Below are positions 14,301 to 24,193 of a DNA stretch of 64,000 bases, one piece after another. The notes below the pieces were generated by a model. It did not search any database. It was not told the DNA's origin and saw only the letters and a program-made list of their open reading frames with translations. Position numbers and translations under genes: made by a program. Source of the stretch: Apteryx mantelli (lineage: Eukaryota > Chordata > Aves > Apterygiformes > Apterygidae); NCBI RefSeq assembly GCF_036417845.1, contig NC_089979.1, positions 116,655,415 to 116,719,414 on the forward strand, written 5' to 3'. Each line of letters opens with the position of its first letter. Within the stretch, counting starts at the first letter, position 1.

Positions 14301-17300
14301 CTTTCTTCATCCTATTTGCTACAGGAGAATCAACGAATGCAGCAGAATATAGACTGCATAACCAAAGAGGTGTTTGATCTCCAGGAGACAATTAATTGGA
14401 AAGATAAAAAAATAGGGGTATGAAATGAATATGGGGGGCGGAGGGAAGGTATTTTTTCAATTTAGAAGTAGACTGGTACTTCTTTTTTCTCTCCAAGGAA
14501 TACTGTGTACACCAAAGAAAGGAAGGCCACTTCCATTTTAAACATTTAAAACATTTGCAATCTTCTCCCCTTTAGAGAAGGAAAAAGAAAGAAATGAGCT
14601 CCGCTTTATCTTTACTTGCATAATGGTGAATAGTACTAATTAAATCTATAACATAAAAAGCTGTTATCCATACAGATCTTACTATTTTTTTAAAGAAAAT
14701 TTTTACCGGTAATAGGGACTTTAAAAAGTCATTGCTTCCTTAATCCTAACAAACATAAAAATTGTCTGGATCCATATATAGAGTGTTAATATCATTTTAT
14801 ATATAATTGAAATGATTGTTAAAGCTTTTAATCTTCATACAGACAAATATAATTTTGAAAATTTTTTTACATGGTCACCTTTCCACTCTCTGGAATAAGA
14901 GAAAGAGACAAAATATGCCAACTAATGGAAAACCTGGAAGGCTGCAGGCGCTAAGGCTCACATTGCGGAGAAGCCTTGGTAGTTACTTGTAGAGCCTGCT
15001 TGCATTTGGCTTGCCTAGTGCTGAAAAGCACAACCAGGTTTGAACTGACTCTTGCAGTCACTTGGGCATTTCTATACGACGCTCCTGATCCTTGGAGGGC
15101 TGGTTAGCTGAACCAACCTGGCACGGCACCCTCATTTTGTGCTAAGGCCGTTACCAAGACCTCCCTAGCCCTGGAGCACTGAAGAGCAAAGTGCATGTGT
15201 CTTAGGTGACTCTGCAGGAGGCATCTTAGACCTGGCTGGAGTTGGTAGGTAGAATTGACACGCTGGCTGTGACAGACCTTTTCAGGAGCGGCTGTTGGAC
15301 TCCTTGTGGAGGAGGAACAGTGGTACCAGAGGAGCTGCACTGGCAGCTCTGTGGCTGGCTTAGCTCAGCCAGGGCTTGTCAGCTTTGGTTCTGGGCAGCG
15401 CAAAAGTGACACAACTGTTTCAGAGTCGGGCTGACCCTGGGCGGTAATCTCACTGCCCTGAAATTGGGGCTGTTCTGGGCCACAAGTAAATTGCCTGGTG
15501 GTAACGGAGTTAGCAGAAAAGTCTTTAGAAAGGAAGAGCGTCTGTCTTTTAGTAACTCTAGGGTCATTTCTCTCTAAATGAATTCTATGCCAGGATTTTG
15601 ACATACACAGATTTCTCTGAAAATTGCTCTATTCCCTGGAGTTCAAGTCACTTTGAAAAATTAGAATAAGAGGAAGGTTTCTTCCTATCATTAACTGGTG
15701 GTCCTGCAAAAAGTGCCCTGTGATACTGTCCTACTTCAGTCTAATTATTTCATGTTTCTGTTCTCCTTCAATACACATTTCAATCCTTTCTTCTATAATA
15801 AATAATATTTCAATTTTTTTTAAGTTCCTTTCCCTGAATATTCTTTTGGAAGGCTATTTATCTTTAATTTACTTACCATTTTTCTTCCACACTTACTCAT
15901 CACCTTTGTGGACGGCACTGTGCCAGTCTAAGTGGTCTTTTTTTTTTCTCTTTCAAATACTTCACCATGTCTAGTACAAAGTCCATCAGACATCTAATGT
16001 ACAAAGAACTAGCTACTAGCCAGATTGACAAAAATATATATTTTTTCTTCAGTGTCTGTGGACAGTGACTAAGTTGGAAGCCAAAATTCTCTTTCTAATC
16101 TATGTGCACTTGTAAATGTCATAACTGGATCTTTTCTAGCTTTTATTTTTTTAACCATCTCCAAGTTGAAATCTCTTGGCTCTTAAAATGGAATAATGCT
16201 TGCTGTCTTTCTTCTCTCTCTCTTAACTAAAAACATTTTCATCTTTTTCTTAGCTTGCAGTTTTTGTGTCTTTCTCCCCAGTCCTTAGTAGTCTTGCTAA
16301 TTTTTACTCTGTTCCAGCTTCAGAAGCCTCTCAGAAGCTTCACAAAGGAGTAGATAACTAAAATTGTAACCTTGTTTTAAAATATTCTATGCAAGGCTGA
16401 TGCTAACTCAAAATTGAGGGGGAAGGGAGGGAAGGGAGGCAAGCCAAACAGTATGAATTTCGACTTTACACTTTTTATATTGTCGTATTTCCACAAGGTG
16501 ATTTGAAGTTTTCAGTGGGATTCAGCCTAAAATGAGATGGGTCAGTTCCAGGACCTTGGACTGTAACTTTCAGGCTAGAGGATTCTTGAAATTGCAACTG
16601 TTTTGCTCTTTAATTGCTCCAAATTATACCTGCTTGGCTAACGTGAAAATAGCATAACTGAATTTGATGTAGATTTTGAGACAAAGGGGTTTTTTTGAAT
16701 ATTTAGTAACTAGTGCTCCAGACAAACCTGCTTTCTGCCAAATGATCAGATTTGAACCAGGCTGGTGCTGATTTTAAGCATGCTTGCAGAGCTTAGTTGT
16801 CCTGATATATATATATTTTTCCCAATAAAAGAGTTTCTCTTGCAATTCTTGCAGTTGCTCTTGCAAGTACACTTACTGCAAAATCCATGTCATATATAAC
16901 AACCCCCAAGAATACAAAAACTATCAGTGTTGCAAAAGTTTTTCAATGTTGAATAATTACTATTAATCTCTGCCTAGGTAGATACATGTGGTTATATTAG
17001 TTTCATTTCTTTCCTCTATCAAAATTTTCTCATTTCCAACACTTGTGTGCAGGGGAGGATAGAAAGTATGTTGTGGGAAGGTCAGCAACACCACAGGGCC
17101 CTGCCAAGCATATATAGGATCTGCATCTACAGTGTAGTTCTGGGTCTCTGGGTTCAGTCTCAAGTGGGTGAGGTTACTTTTTTTGTTTCCCACTATCCTT
17201 CAAAAATAACAAAGTTGTGTCCTTAAGTGGAACACAAAATGATGTAATGACTAAGGTGCTTCACACTGCTTATAACATAGTTCTAGGGAGCTAATGTGTG

Positions 17301-20300
17301 TTAGGAAATAAAAGGACATCTTATGCATTCTTTAACTATGAGGTGACAGCTAATGCTTTCTCACATGTTGAATTACAATCACGTGTTGAAATGTGCAACT
17401 GCACATTTTTTAATCTCTGTTGAAATTAACAGAATAATGCATTAAAGTATTGCTCTAGTATGTACATTTTAGACAATTATTAAAATTCAGCATATTGCAA
17501 TTATGTGGAGCAATTACAATACAAAGTTATTCACCTTCATTTCTTTCTTGTTATCAGTCTATTCCTAAACATTCATACATGGTGCATGTTTAGTTAGATA
17601 ACTTTTTTGGCAAAATATGTGTGTATATTTTTGCAGTTGCTGTATAGTCAGGATTATTTTTAATGCATGCAATATGAAATTTGACTGAAATACTGGGATG
17701 CTACCTAATCAGGTAAAAATGTCTGATTAACTCCCAGGTAGCACAGCTGCAGTATAGGTGTGCAAACCCATCTGTCCATTTTGTGCTTTTAGCTGAGATC
17801 TTTTCTTGTGCTAAAATAGTGCTGCTAGTGTTTGGTGCTTTTTTCTCTGAAAGTAGTTATTTTTACTGCAGAGTGGCTATAACACTTAAAATAGTAAATA
17901 AACTATTTTTTTATAAGTGGATGACAGGCTTATATATCCAGGCTCTTTTATGAGGTATGATTCCTATTTTGTGTCCTGTAAAAGTCAGAGAAATCAGTTC
18001 AATGGATGTGATGTTTCAGGATCTTTGCCAATTGAGATCCAGCAAAATTTAATGTAGCCACTCTGTGGCCAGAAATAAGAATAATTATTTACTCTTTTAG
18101 TGTTCAGTTTAGTTGATCAGAATCTACCAAAAAAAAATCTACTAAATGGATATTTGCTGTAGAATCTACTAAGACCCAGTAAAAATTGTTACGAGAAGTA
18201 TGTAGCAATGAGGCTAGATAGGTGACTCCTTGTAAAAGGTAGCTATTAGTTGTATATTTATATGTATTAATAGATTAAATACCCCTTCTGATTTTTTTTA
18301 CTTTTATTTAGCTCTTTGTATTTATTTGTAGAAGATCTCTGCTATCTGTTATATGCTTTTTCTCTGTGCCATTCTTTTTCTTGCTATCTGCCTGAACCCA
18401 GGCCCTAGAAAGACAGAAAGATTACTTTGACTGCATTAAGAATGAGCGAGATGAGCTCAGAGAGGAGTTGGCTGACCTGAAGGAAACAATGAAGAGAGGA
18501 GAGGTATGTCAGTAGTAGCTACTTAAAGTAACAGAAATCCAGGCGTGGGGGATGAAATCAAAGTCAATATAAAAGAGGAAGAATTGTTACTACTCTTGCA
18601 CAGCCTCAAAACCTGACCTTAGGGTAGGCTAAATGGAGCATTTTGGTGTAACTGTTTCTATTAACTTGAAAAGCCTTTTAAAAACTCTTCTGTCCAGTTG
18701 TATTTTAGTGCTGTTCTTGTATGAATACAGTTTCTTTTGTGTTTTTAGAAACATGGATTAGTTATAATTCCAGACGGCACACCAAATGGTGATGTAAACC
18801 ATGAATCAGTGGTTGGTGCAATAACAGTTGTATCACAGGAAGCTGCTCAAGTCTTAGAATCTGCTGGAGAAGGACCACTAGGTAAAAATATCCTAAAATA
18901 ATTTAATGTTAAAAGAGTTTATGAAGTTTTTGTTTGCCTTCTGTTCATACTAAGTTGTGGTTTACAGCCACGAAAAGACACCTGTGATGCTTCTGAAATA
19001 CTTGCTACACTACTATGAAGATTTTGATTTTTATTTTTTTTTAACACTGAGTAAACAGACATATATTTCTTTTGACTAAATGTAATGGGATATGCCAGGA
19101 TGTTTGTAGCTGATTAAGTCTCTTTATTAATGTTGGGAAAATATGTAAGAGTAGCCTAAAAGTGTAGGATTTAAGAGGTTTTTTTGATTAATATGTTTTC
19201 CATTGTGTTTCATGAGAAAACATTCCCTTAAAAGTATGTATAATCAGTGAAAGAAGTTCTGCTGCAGAAAACAGCATCTTGTATATTCTTTGACCGTCCT
19301 TGAACTTTTCATTGTGTTTTTTAGAAAGACTTACAGTACTTTAAAACAGTGACATGGATAACAAAGAAATGGGATTTGGAGGGGGGCCTTTATTTTAACT
19401 TGTTTTTTATCCTTAGGTTGAACAAATTGTCATGCATATAGTCAATTCCCTCCAAAATTGTATTAGTTAACATGCAAGGAAACATCCCTATAAACCTGCG
19501 TATATTTGCACATAACATATAATAGTTTAATATTTTTGTTTTAAATAGAGATTAGACTTAATGAATGTTTCTGATGTGATTCCATCATAATGAAGTACAA
19601 ATGTTGTCTTTATGCTTTGTTAACCTCAAAGTACTGTAATAATTTCCGAGTGAGCTGCTCTAATCTCAGCACCGAGTTGTCTGAGAGGGGATTTTTGTAG
19701 CCATTATTGGTCTTCTGGATGATTTGAGAAATTAAACATTGCTTTGGGCCCTTTCCCAAGTGCTTTTTTGTGGTTTGAGAACGCAAATAATAAAAGTTTC
19801 TGCAAACATATGGGAAAGCTTAGTGCCTTCCCTGAAGAGATAGCAGTCTTTAAGAATAAAGCATAGAGAGAAGTGTATACAACCATAAAAAAAAAAACAA
19901 CAAAAAAAACTGTATTGGAAATGGCTGGTTTCGATATTTGAACAAAACTGTGTTTTATTATCCAAAAATAATCCTCAGTTGACCCTCAGTTGTTAGTGAA
20001 GACTTACTGAACTCAGAGATCTTGCTTCTAAAATTATTATACTAATAAATAGTGAATTAAGTATTTTTCCTTTTTCTGCTATTAACTAAAGGCTGATATA
20101 TTATTATTAGTTAAGATATCAAGGTATTTTATTCTCCTCCTGCTATTAATTTTAAGTTTGAAGAGCATATTACTTTTAAAATTAACAAAGTTATGAGAAA
20201 TACATTTTCACTTACAGATTTCTCTGATTTTTTAATTGGGTTCTTTGGTTTTAGATGTCCGGCTACGAAAACTGGCTGGAGAAAAGGAGGAGTTATTGTC

Positions 20301-23300
20301 TCAGGTAAAAAACAAAACAAAAACAAGCTATTCTTTTCAAAAATTCTGTAAAAGGATATGCAAATGTGTCCTCTTTTTTTAACAGTGTGTCTCCCAGCAA
20401 ATACTAATATGCTAACAATAAACATTAAGTATCAAGGCACTTAAATATTTAAGCGTTAATGTAAAATAAAGCAAAATGTTCAACTTCCAGCCTGGCTGAC
20501 TACCAGGAATTACCAGCTCCATAAGTGTCCTTACCAATGTGACACTGATCTGGGTTGGTAAAGAACCCCCATTTCAGAACCTGGTTAGCTGAAATCTCAC
20601 TTGCTCCTGCCTCTGCTTTTTTTGCTGCCGCAGAAAAAAAATTGCTGTCACAGAAAAAACAGTTTAGTACACGTACTTAAAGTTTTTATTTCTTTTCTTT
20701 TGTCCTATGGTTACGGGGTGCCCCCTGCGTTGCACTGAGGCCCCTGCAGTGCTGACCCAGGCGGTGGGTTTGGGCAGCACGTTGCCAGGCTGAAAGGCCT
20801 TGCCCGGCAGCGGGGACAGTAGGGCTGCAGCCATCAGCCTCCCAGCTACCGAACCCTCTCAGCCAGAGGCGTCTCATGACTGCTTTACCATTTTGGCCCG
20901 TTGAAAGTTTAGGTATATGACAACTGAACTTCTGGAAGTTGATTTTTCACAAGAGAACACTTCTGTTTCAGGTTAGAAAACTCAAGATGCAGCTGGAAGA
21001 AGAACGACAGAAATATTCTAAAAGTGATGGCACAAATCCTGATATAACAGGCTTAGAAAATGGTTCTGACTTGCAGCTATTTGAAATGCAAAGTAGGTAC
21101 CTGGTTACTATTCACAGGTATTTTTCTTGTGGGGAGAGGAAACACAGACTCTTCATACTATCTTTCCTATATAGTTGTGCAATAGTAGTTTTATGAATGA
21201 ATGATTGTTGAGCAGCTAGATTTGTTGGTGAGTCTCCTTTCAGGAAATTTCTCACTGTAGAATAACTTCAGAAAAAAAACACAACTATTCCTTTCAACTG
21301 TTCCTTTGAATAATGTTCTGGGAAGTTATTTTTTAGTTGGCAACTTTTGCCTAGCATGGGTGCCAATACTCAAAAATTGAAAATACTTAATTGAAAATAC
21401 TTTAAATTTTTTCATTTTTTAGATGATAGAATTTCAGCTGAATACTGTTTGAATATTTTCTACCTGTTTTTTTTAATTTTGTTGAATACACAAATTTAAT
21501 CTAAGAGTTTACTATTCTCTGAAACAAATCCTCCAAAATTATTAAAATTTAACACAACATTCAGTGTTGCTTCATACAAGCACTAAGCTACTTTCCACTC
21601 TGAGCAAGCTATTTCTTCAGCTGAAAGCGTTACTCATCTGACAGATTGTCATTTAATAAGCTTGTTGCACTTAGCTCAAACAGAGCACTGGCAATGTCAG
21701 CACTGAACAGTAACATGAAAATAATTATAAAGCTTCCTCAGAGTTTCCTTGTCAAGCAGGTTCAGGGCTTGTGCTCCTTATCATTCATATGCTTTTCCAG
21801 ATGTCTACACTAAACACCACTGGTTTTCTTTCTATTGATATTTGACCCAATTTGCAATGTGTTGCTTACTGTGATGTTTCTGTGTCGATTCTTTTTTGCA
21901 AAGAGTTTACTGATCTAAATGTGTGTGTTTCAAAACGTGTGTATGTGGATTTATGCATCTGCAATTTAATGCAGTCTCTTACAATAATGGTAATTGAGTG
22001 TTCTCTATATAACAGGAATACTATTTTCTTTTCTTTCTCTCAAAGAAGACTTCAGAAAGAATGCTTACCTCTTAATAGTCCTGAATATAGGCTTCTGATT
22101 AAAATAATAATTTTAATGGATTTGAATTTAAATGAAAACTGCCTGTTGAGAGTGTTGCATTGAGTAATGTACTCACATCAATTTTTGTCTAGGAGATGCC
22201 AACAGACAAATTAGTGAATACAAATTTAAGCTTTCAAAAGCTGAACAAGACATAACCACCTTGGAACAAAATGTAAGTATATGTTTCTTCAGATTTATCT
22301 GTATCATAGCAAATGACACTTGCTTTGCAGAATTTTACAAGACTTTTCTCAACAAATACATGAAAACATATTTCATAATTTGATTTACTGTTTGTTTTGT
22401 AGTTTACACAGAACAGCACTACAGTGGTATTCATTTCCTTTTTCCTGCAAATCAACCCTTGGGACAAATGGGATTATAGTTCAGCAACTCTGTAGATCAC
22501 TTAAAAAAATAAAAAATAAAAATAAAAAAAAGACTTAAAAGATTATCATTTGAATCAGAGCTACACAGTTGGTTTTATTTCTGTCTTGCACAGCAATGGA
22601 GTACTAACCTGACCTATGGATTTGTGGGGGCAGGGAGACAGACACAAAACGACCCAGCATGTGGGCCTGATGCCAGCAAATCCCAGCCATGCTTTGTCTT
22701 GAGCCCCCTCTGTACTGCAGAACTGTGCCTGAACTCAAGACATCTTGCATCATATCCAGATACAGTTGATGTCTCCTTTCTGCTTCGGACCTTTTCTCAC
22801 AGTCTCCACTTTTCAACTTTCCACCTTTTGTTTTTAATCACATGTTTTCCCCAGTTCTTGGTTTTCTGTTCAGCTCCTCTCTGCTTAGTTGTCTTAACTC
22901 TCTCTGTCTTCTGTGCTCTTTCCTGTACTCTGTTTCATTCTGCACTGTTTCCTACCATCCTCACCAGGCAGTGAAGGACACTGCAAGTTCCTTCCCTTGA
23001 TTTATGCTGCTGTTTGAACACTTACTAGTTCTTTTAAACCCCCTCTTTGCAATCATGGCTGCTGCTAACACATTTTAATCTCCTCTTTCCTGAGGAAGGT
23101 TCTGTGGATAATTCAGAGGATGCCTTGTGGTACAGTGTCCTTTAGGAAAGGGAAGAACAGCTGGTGGCAGGTGAGCTCAGGGTGGTTACAGAATAGTAAT
23201 TGTTCCTTTTGTCTTATTTGGGTTTGCAGGTTGGACGACTTGAGGGACAGGTTGCAAGATATAAAAATGCAGCAGAAAACGCAGAAAAAGTGGAAGATGA

Positions 23301-24193
23301 GCTCAAAGCTGAAAAGAGGAAGCTTCAGCGAGAGGTAAGTTTTCAGAGTTGCATGCAGCTCTCAGTCTTGAGCAGTTGTCTTTTGTTTCCAAGCTCTCCC
23401 TTTCTGTATTGTTGTTACAGCTTTGAAGTGTTTTGAAAAGGCCTCTGAGTGCATCAGTGTTGCCTTCAGAAGACAACTATAGCACATGAAGTACTACTGA
23501 TTACAATTCAACACAGTATTTCCTTGAAAGGAAGGATCTAAAGTTATATTTCCTTCTAAATGTGATTACTTGTATTATTTTGATCTAATGCTTTCATAAA
23601 AATTACTGGGAAGCCCATCCTCCCTATGTCAAGTGTCAGCTTGGGGAGTTTGCAGCATATGCACTTCATAGGGAACTGGAAAGAAGTTGCACTTAACTGT
23701 GCTGCCAATTATGCTTGCTTAGGAGCTGCTGCATGACTGGCATGATGCTTGCTACCCACTAGAATATATATCCATTGATGAGTAACGATGGTAGAGAGGT
23801 CTTTGCCTTTAATAGCATGTAATAGGAAGCTGCAGGCACCTAGCTGTTTTGGAGTAAGTACACATCACTCATGTTTAAATTGCTTCCCAATTTTTTTTAA
23901 CAAATTCATTTGACTGCGGTAAACATATGGCTCAAGTGTCTTATCTCAAATTATGTGGCACTTTTATAAAGAGTATAATACTTGTGTTATATTCCTGATT
24001 TGATTTCCTCTATCACAGCTTAAGAACAGCAGAAAGTCCAATTAAGCTTAAAGTGATTATAACTTTTGCTTTCATTTTATAGTTAAGAACAGCACTGGAT
24101 AAGATCGAAGAGATGGAGATGACCAATAGCCACTTAATGAAAAGGCTGGAGAAGATGAAGGCAAATAGGACTGCGCTTTTATCTCAGCAGTGA
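1199..24193 (+). CDS. LRRFIP2: LRRFIP2, 3' portion (14 exons, stop present)
   Basis: Leucine-rich repeat flightless-interacting protein 2 is a cytoplasmic coiled-coil protein. From family knowledge it binds Flightless-1, Dishevelled and MyD88 and modulates Wnt and TLR signalling. Fourteen exons join in frame: 1199-1283, 4322-4366, 5135-5248, 5772-5843, 10499-10669, 11307-11399, 14325-14417, 18402-18503, 18749-18881, 20255-20304, 20972-21092, 22193-22272, 23230-23334, 24083-24193. Together they give about 457 residues. Order in the protein: Ser/Arg-rich tail of the N-terminal region ([19 protein letters not shown]), then a long Glu/Lys-rich coiled coil ([51 protein letters not shown]), ending [13 protein letters not shown]. 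All introns are GT-AG and all phases agree. Position next to MLH1 and the wording of the coiled coil favour LRRFIP2 over its paralogue LRRFIP1. The gene lies tail to tail with MLH1. Confidence 0.95.
1502..1598 (+). repeat. Copy B of a short dispersed duplication
   Basis: The partner of 73-179. It is bracketed by a 12-base direct repeat, CCTTGAATTTCA, at 1472-1483 and 1604-1615, which copy A lacks. This resembles a target-site duplication. Confidence 0.85.
2479..2506 (+). repeat. Poly(T) tract, 28 bases
   Basis: An uninterrupted run of T in the LRRFIP2 intron before the 4,322 exon, lying as poly-T on the sense strand. It is the longest T run in the LRRFIP2 part of the window. Confidence 0.9.
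2729..2819 (+). repeat. Compound microsatellite (TG)n-(TATG)n-(TA)n
   Basis: Pure GT repeats grade into GTAT repeats and then about 19 TA units. Such compound Z-DNA/cruciform-prone tracts are expected to vary in length between individuals. It lies inside the LRRFIP2 intron between the exons at 1,199 and 4,322. Confidence 0.9.
2899..2997 (+). mobile_element. CR1 LINE 3'-end fragment
   Basis: The stretch GGTCCTGCTTTGGGTGGGGA, followed by a CTAGATGACTTCC-like block and a terminal CTGTGATTCTGCAT, resembles the extreme 3' end of avian CR1 elements. That end usually reads GACTAGATGACCTCC and finishes in ATTCTRTG repeats. It is short and diverged, so the call is tentative. Confidence 0.55.
4322..4366 (+). 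CDS. LRRFIP2: LRRFIP2 exon, 15 codons
   Basis: It encodes [15 protein letters not shown], aligning with LDEKSDKQYAENYTR of human LRRFIP2 without gaps. Acceptor TTTCAG ends at 4321 and donor GTAAGA starts at 4367. The exon is phase 0 at both ends, so it could be skipped without a frameshift. Confidence 0.88.
5135..5248 (+). CDS. LRRFIP2: LRRFIP2 exon, Ser/Arg-rich linker
   Basis: It has 38 codons beginning [17 protein letters not shown] and ending ASLSELR. It carries the [11 protein letters not shown] motif shared by the LRRFIP family. Acceptor at 5133-5134, donor at 5249 (CGG|GTAAAC), phase 0 to 0. A long CT tract starts 81 bases downstream. Confidence 0.93.
5329..5374 (+). repeat. (CT)n microsatellite, 23 units
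   Basis: A perfect CT dinucleotide run followed by T's on the sense strand. It sits 81 bases after the donor of the LRRFIP2 exon ending at 5248 and about 400 bases before the cassette exon at 5772. Confidence 0.93.
5772..5843 (+). CDS. LRRFIP2: LRRFIP2 cassette exon, start of coiled coil
   Basis: It encodes 24 residues, [20 protein letters not shown] then KELK, between TGCAG and GTATCA. This segment is present in long LRRFIP isoforms and absent from the short human LRRFIP2 form as I recall it. The exon is 72 bases, phase 0 to 0, so inclusion or skipping keeps the frame. Confidence 0.93.
5844..10498 (+). other. LRRFIP2: LRRFIP2 intron (4.7 kb)
   Basis: This is the largest LRRFIP2 intron in the window. 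Its only recognisable content is a CR1 fragment at about 8221-8645 and short T runs near 6973-6986 and 9840-9849. I see no coding exon in it. Confidence 0.75.
8221..8645 (+). mobile_element. CR1 LINE 3' fragment, sense orientation
   Basis: It is recognisable by CTGGAGCATATGGCATACAG, by GGCAAGAGGCAACAGACACA, by the block GATTCCCAGGGAGGTTGTGC, and by the 3' end GGGGGTTGGACCAGATGGCA followed by CTTTTCCAACCTAAATTGCT. These are the landmarks of the terminal CR1 reverse-transcriptase/3'UTR region. It is 5'-truncated and diverged, and lies in an LRRFIP2 intron in the same orientation as the gene. Confidence 0.88.
10499..10669 (+). CDS. LRRFIP2: LRRFIP2 exon, coiled coil
   Basis: It has 57 codons starting [19 protein letters not shown] and ending RENEEKSK, nearly identical to human LRRFIP2. 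Acceptor CCGTAG ends at 10498 and donor GTACTG starts at 10670. Phase 0 to 0. Heptad-like Leu/Ile spacing supports the coiled coil. Confidence 0.96.
11307..11399 (+). CDS. LRRFIP2: LRRFIP2 exon, coiled coil
   Basis: It has 31 codons starting [20 protein letters not shown] and ending RQRDELIE. Acceptor ATATAG ends at 11306; donor GTATGT starts at 11400. Phase 0 to 0. It continues the preceding exon without a gap relative to the family. Confidence 0.96.
11400..14324 (+). other. LRRFIP2: LRRFIP2 intron (2.9 kb)
   Basis: AT-rich intron before the cassette exon at 14,325. I see short homopolymer runs only and no recognisable element or exon. Confidence 0.7.
14325..14417 (+). CDS. LRRFIP2: LRRFIP2 cassette exon, coiled coil
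   Basis: It has 31 codons starting [20 protein letters not shown] and ending NWKDKKIG, a block found in long LRRFIP1/2 isoforms. Acceptor CTACAG after a T/C-rich tract ends at 14324; donor GTATGA starts at 14418. Phase 0 to 0. A run of seven A lies inside the coding sequence at the Lys-Lys codons. Confidence 0.93.
14418..18401 (+). other. LRRFIP2: LRRFIP2 intron (4.0 kb) with a GC-richer segment
   Basis: The intron separates the two cassette exons. Roughly 14,936-15,600 is clearly richer in G and C than its surroundings and is open for 60-79 codons in several minus-strand frames. I could not match it to a repeat family or protein. It may be an old, eroded transposon or retropseudogene. The rest is ordinary AT-rich intron. 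Confidence 0.6.
18402..18503 (+). CDS. LRRFIP2: LRRFIP2 cassette exon, coiled coil
   Basis: It has 34 codons starting [20 protein letters not shown] and ending LKETMKRGE. It follows the 14,325 exon in long isoforms, and the two are probably co-regulated. Acceptor at 18400-18401, donor GTATGT at 18504. Phase 0 to 0. Confidence 0.93.
18749..18881 (+). CDS. LRRFIP2: LRRFIP2 exon, [15 protein letters not shown] segment
   Basis: It encodes [16 protein letters not shown] and ends ESAGEGPL plus one base. This highly conserved non-helical stretch interrupts the coiled coil in all LRRFIP proteins. Acceptor TTTTAG ends at 18748; donor GTAAAA starts at 18882. It is 133 bases long and exits in phase 1. 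Confidence 0.96.
18882..20971 (+). other. LRRFIP2: LRRFIP2 introns around the 50-base exon
   Basis: Two introns (18,882-20,254 and 20,305-20,971) flank the exon at 20,255. A GC-rich patch at about 20,712-20,878 stands out within 95 bases of the next exon's acceptor. I see no other structure. Confidence 0.6.
20255..20304 (+). CDS. LRRFIP2: LRRFIP2 exon, coiled coil
   Basis: A 50-base exon completes the split Asp codon and encodes [16 protein letters not shown]. Acceptor TTTTAG ends at 20254; donor GTAAAA starts at 20305. It enters in phase 1 and exits in phase 0. It is identical to the human peptide as I recall it. Confidence 0.95.
20972..21092 (+). CDS. LRRFIP2: LRRFIP2 exon, coiled coil
   Basis: It encodes [20 protein letters not shown] through LFEMQ plus one base. 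The donor is GTAGGT at 21093; that choice is fixed by the next exon, which restores the Arg codon. A second possible donor at 21097 would break the frame. Confidence 0.93.
22193..22272 (+). CDS. LRRFIP2: LRRFIP2 exon, coiled coil
   Basis: It encodes (R)[20 protein letters not shown] then TTLEQN. Acceptor GTCTAG ends at 22192; donor GTAAGT starts at 22273. It enters in phase 1 and exits in phase 0. Confidence 0.95.
23230..23334 (+). CDS. LRRFIP2: LRRFIP2 exon, coiled coil
   Basis: It has 35 codons starting [20 protein letters not shown] and ending KRKLQRE. Acceptor TTGCAG ends at 23229; donor GTAAGT starts at 23335. Phase 0 to 0. Confidence 0.96.
24083..24193 (+). CDS. LRRFIP2: LRRFIP2 terminal coding exon with stop
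   Basis: It has 36 codons starting [20 protein letters not shown] and ending NRTALLSQQ, followed by TGA at 24191-24193. Acceptor TTATAG ends at 24082. The C-terminus matches the family end, so the protein is not truncated here. Confidence 0.97.
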   Translation, partial: LRTALDKIEEMEMTNSHLMKRLEKMKANRTALLSQQ

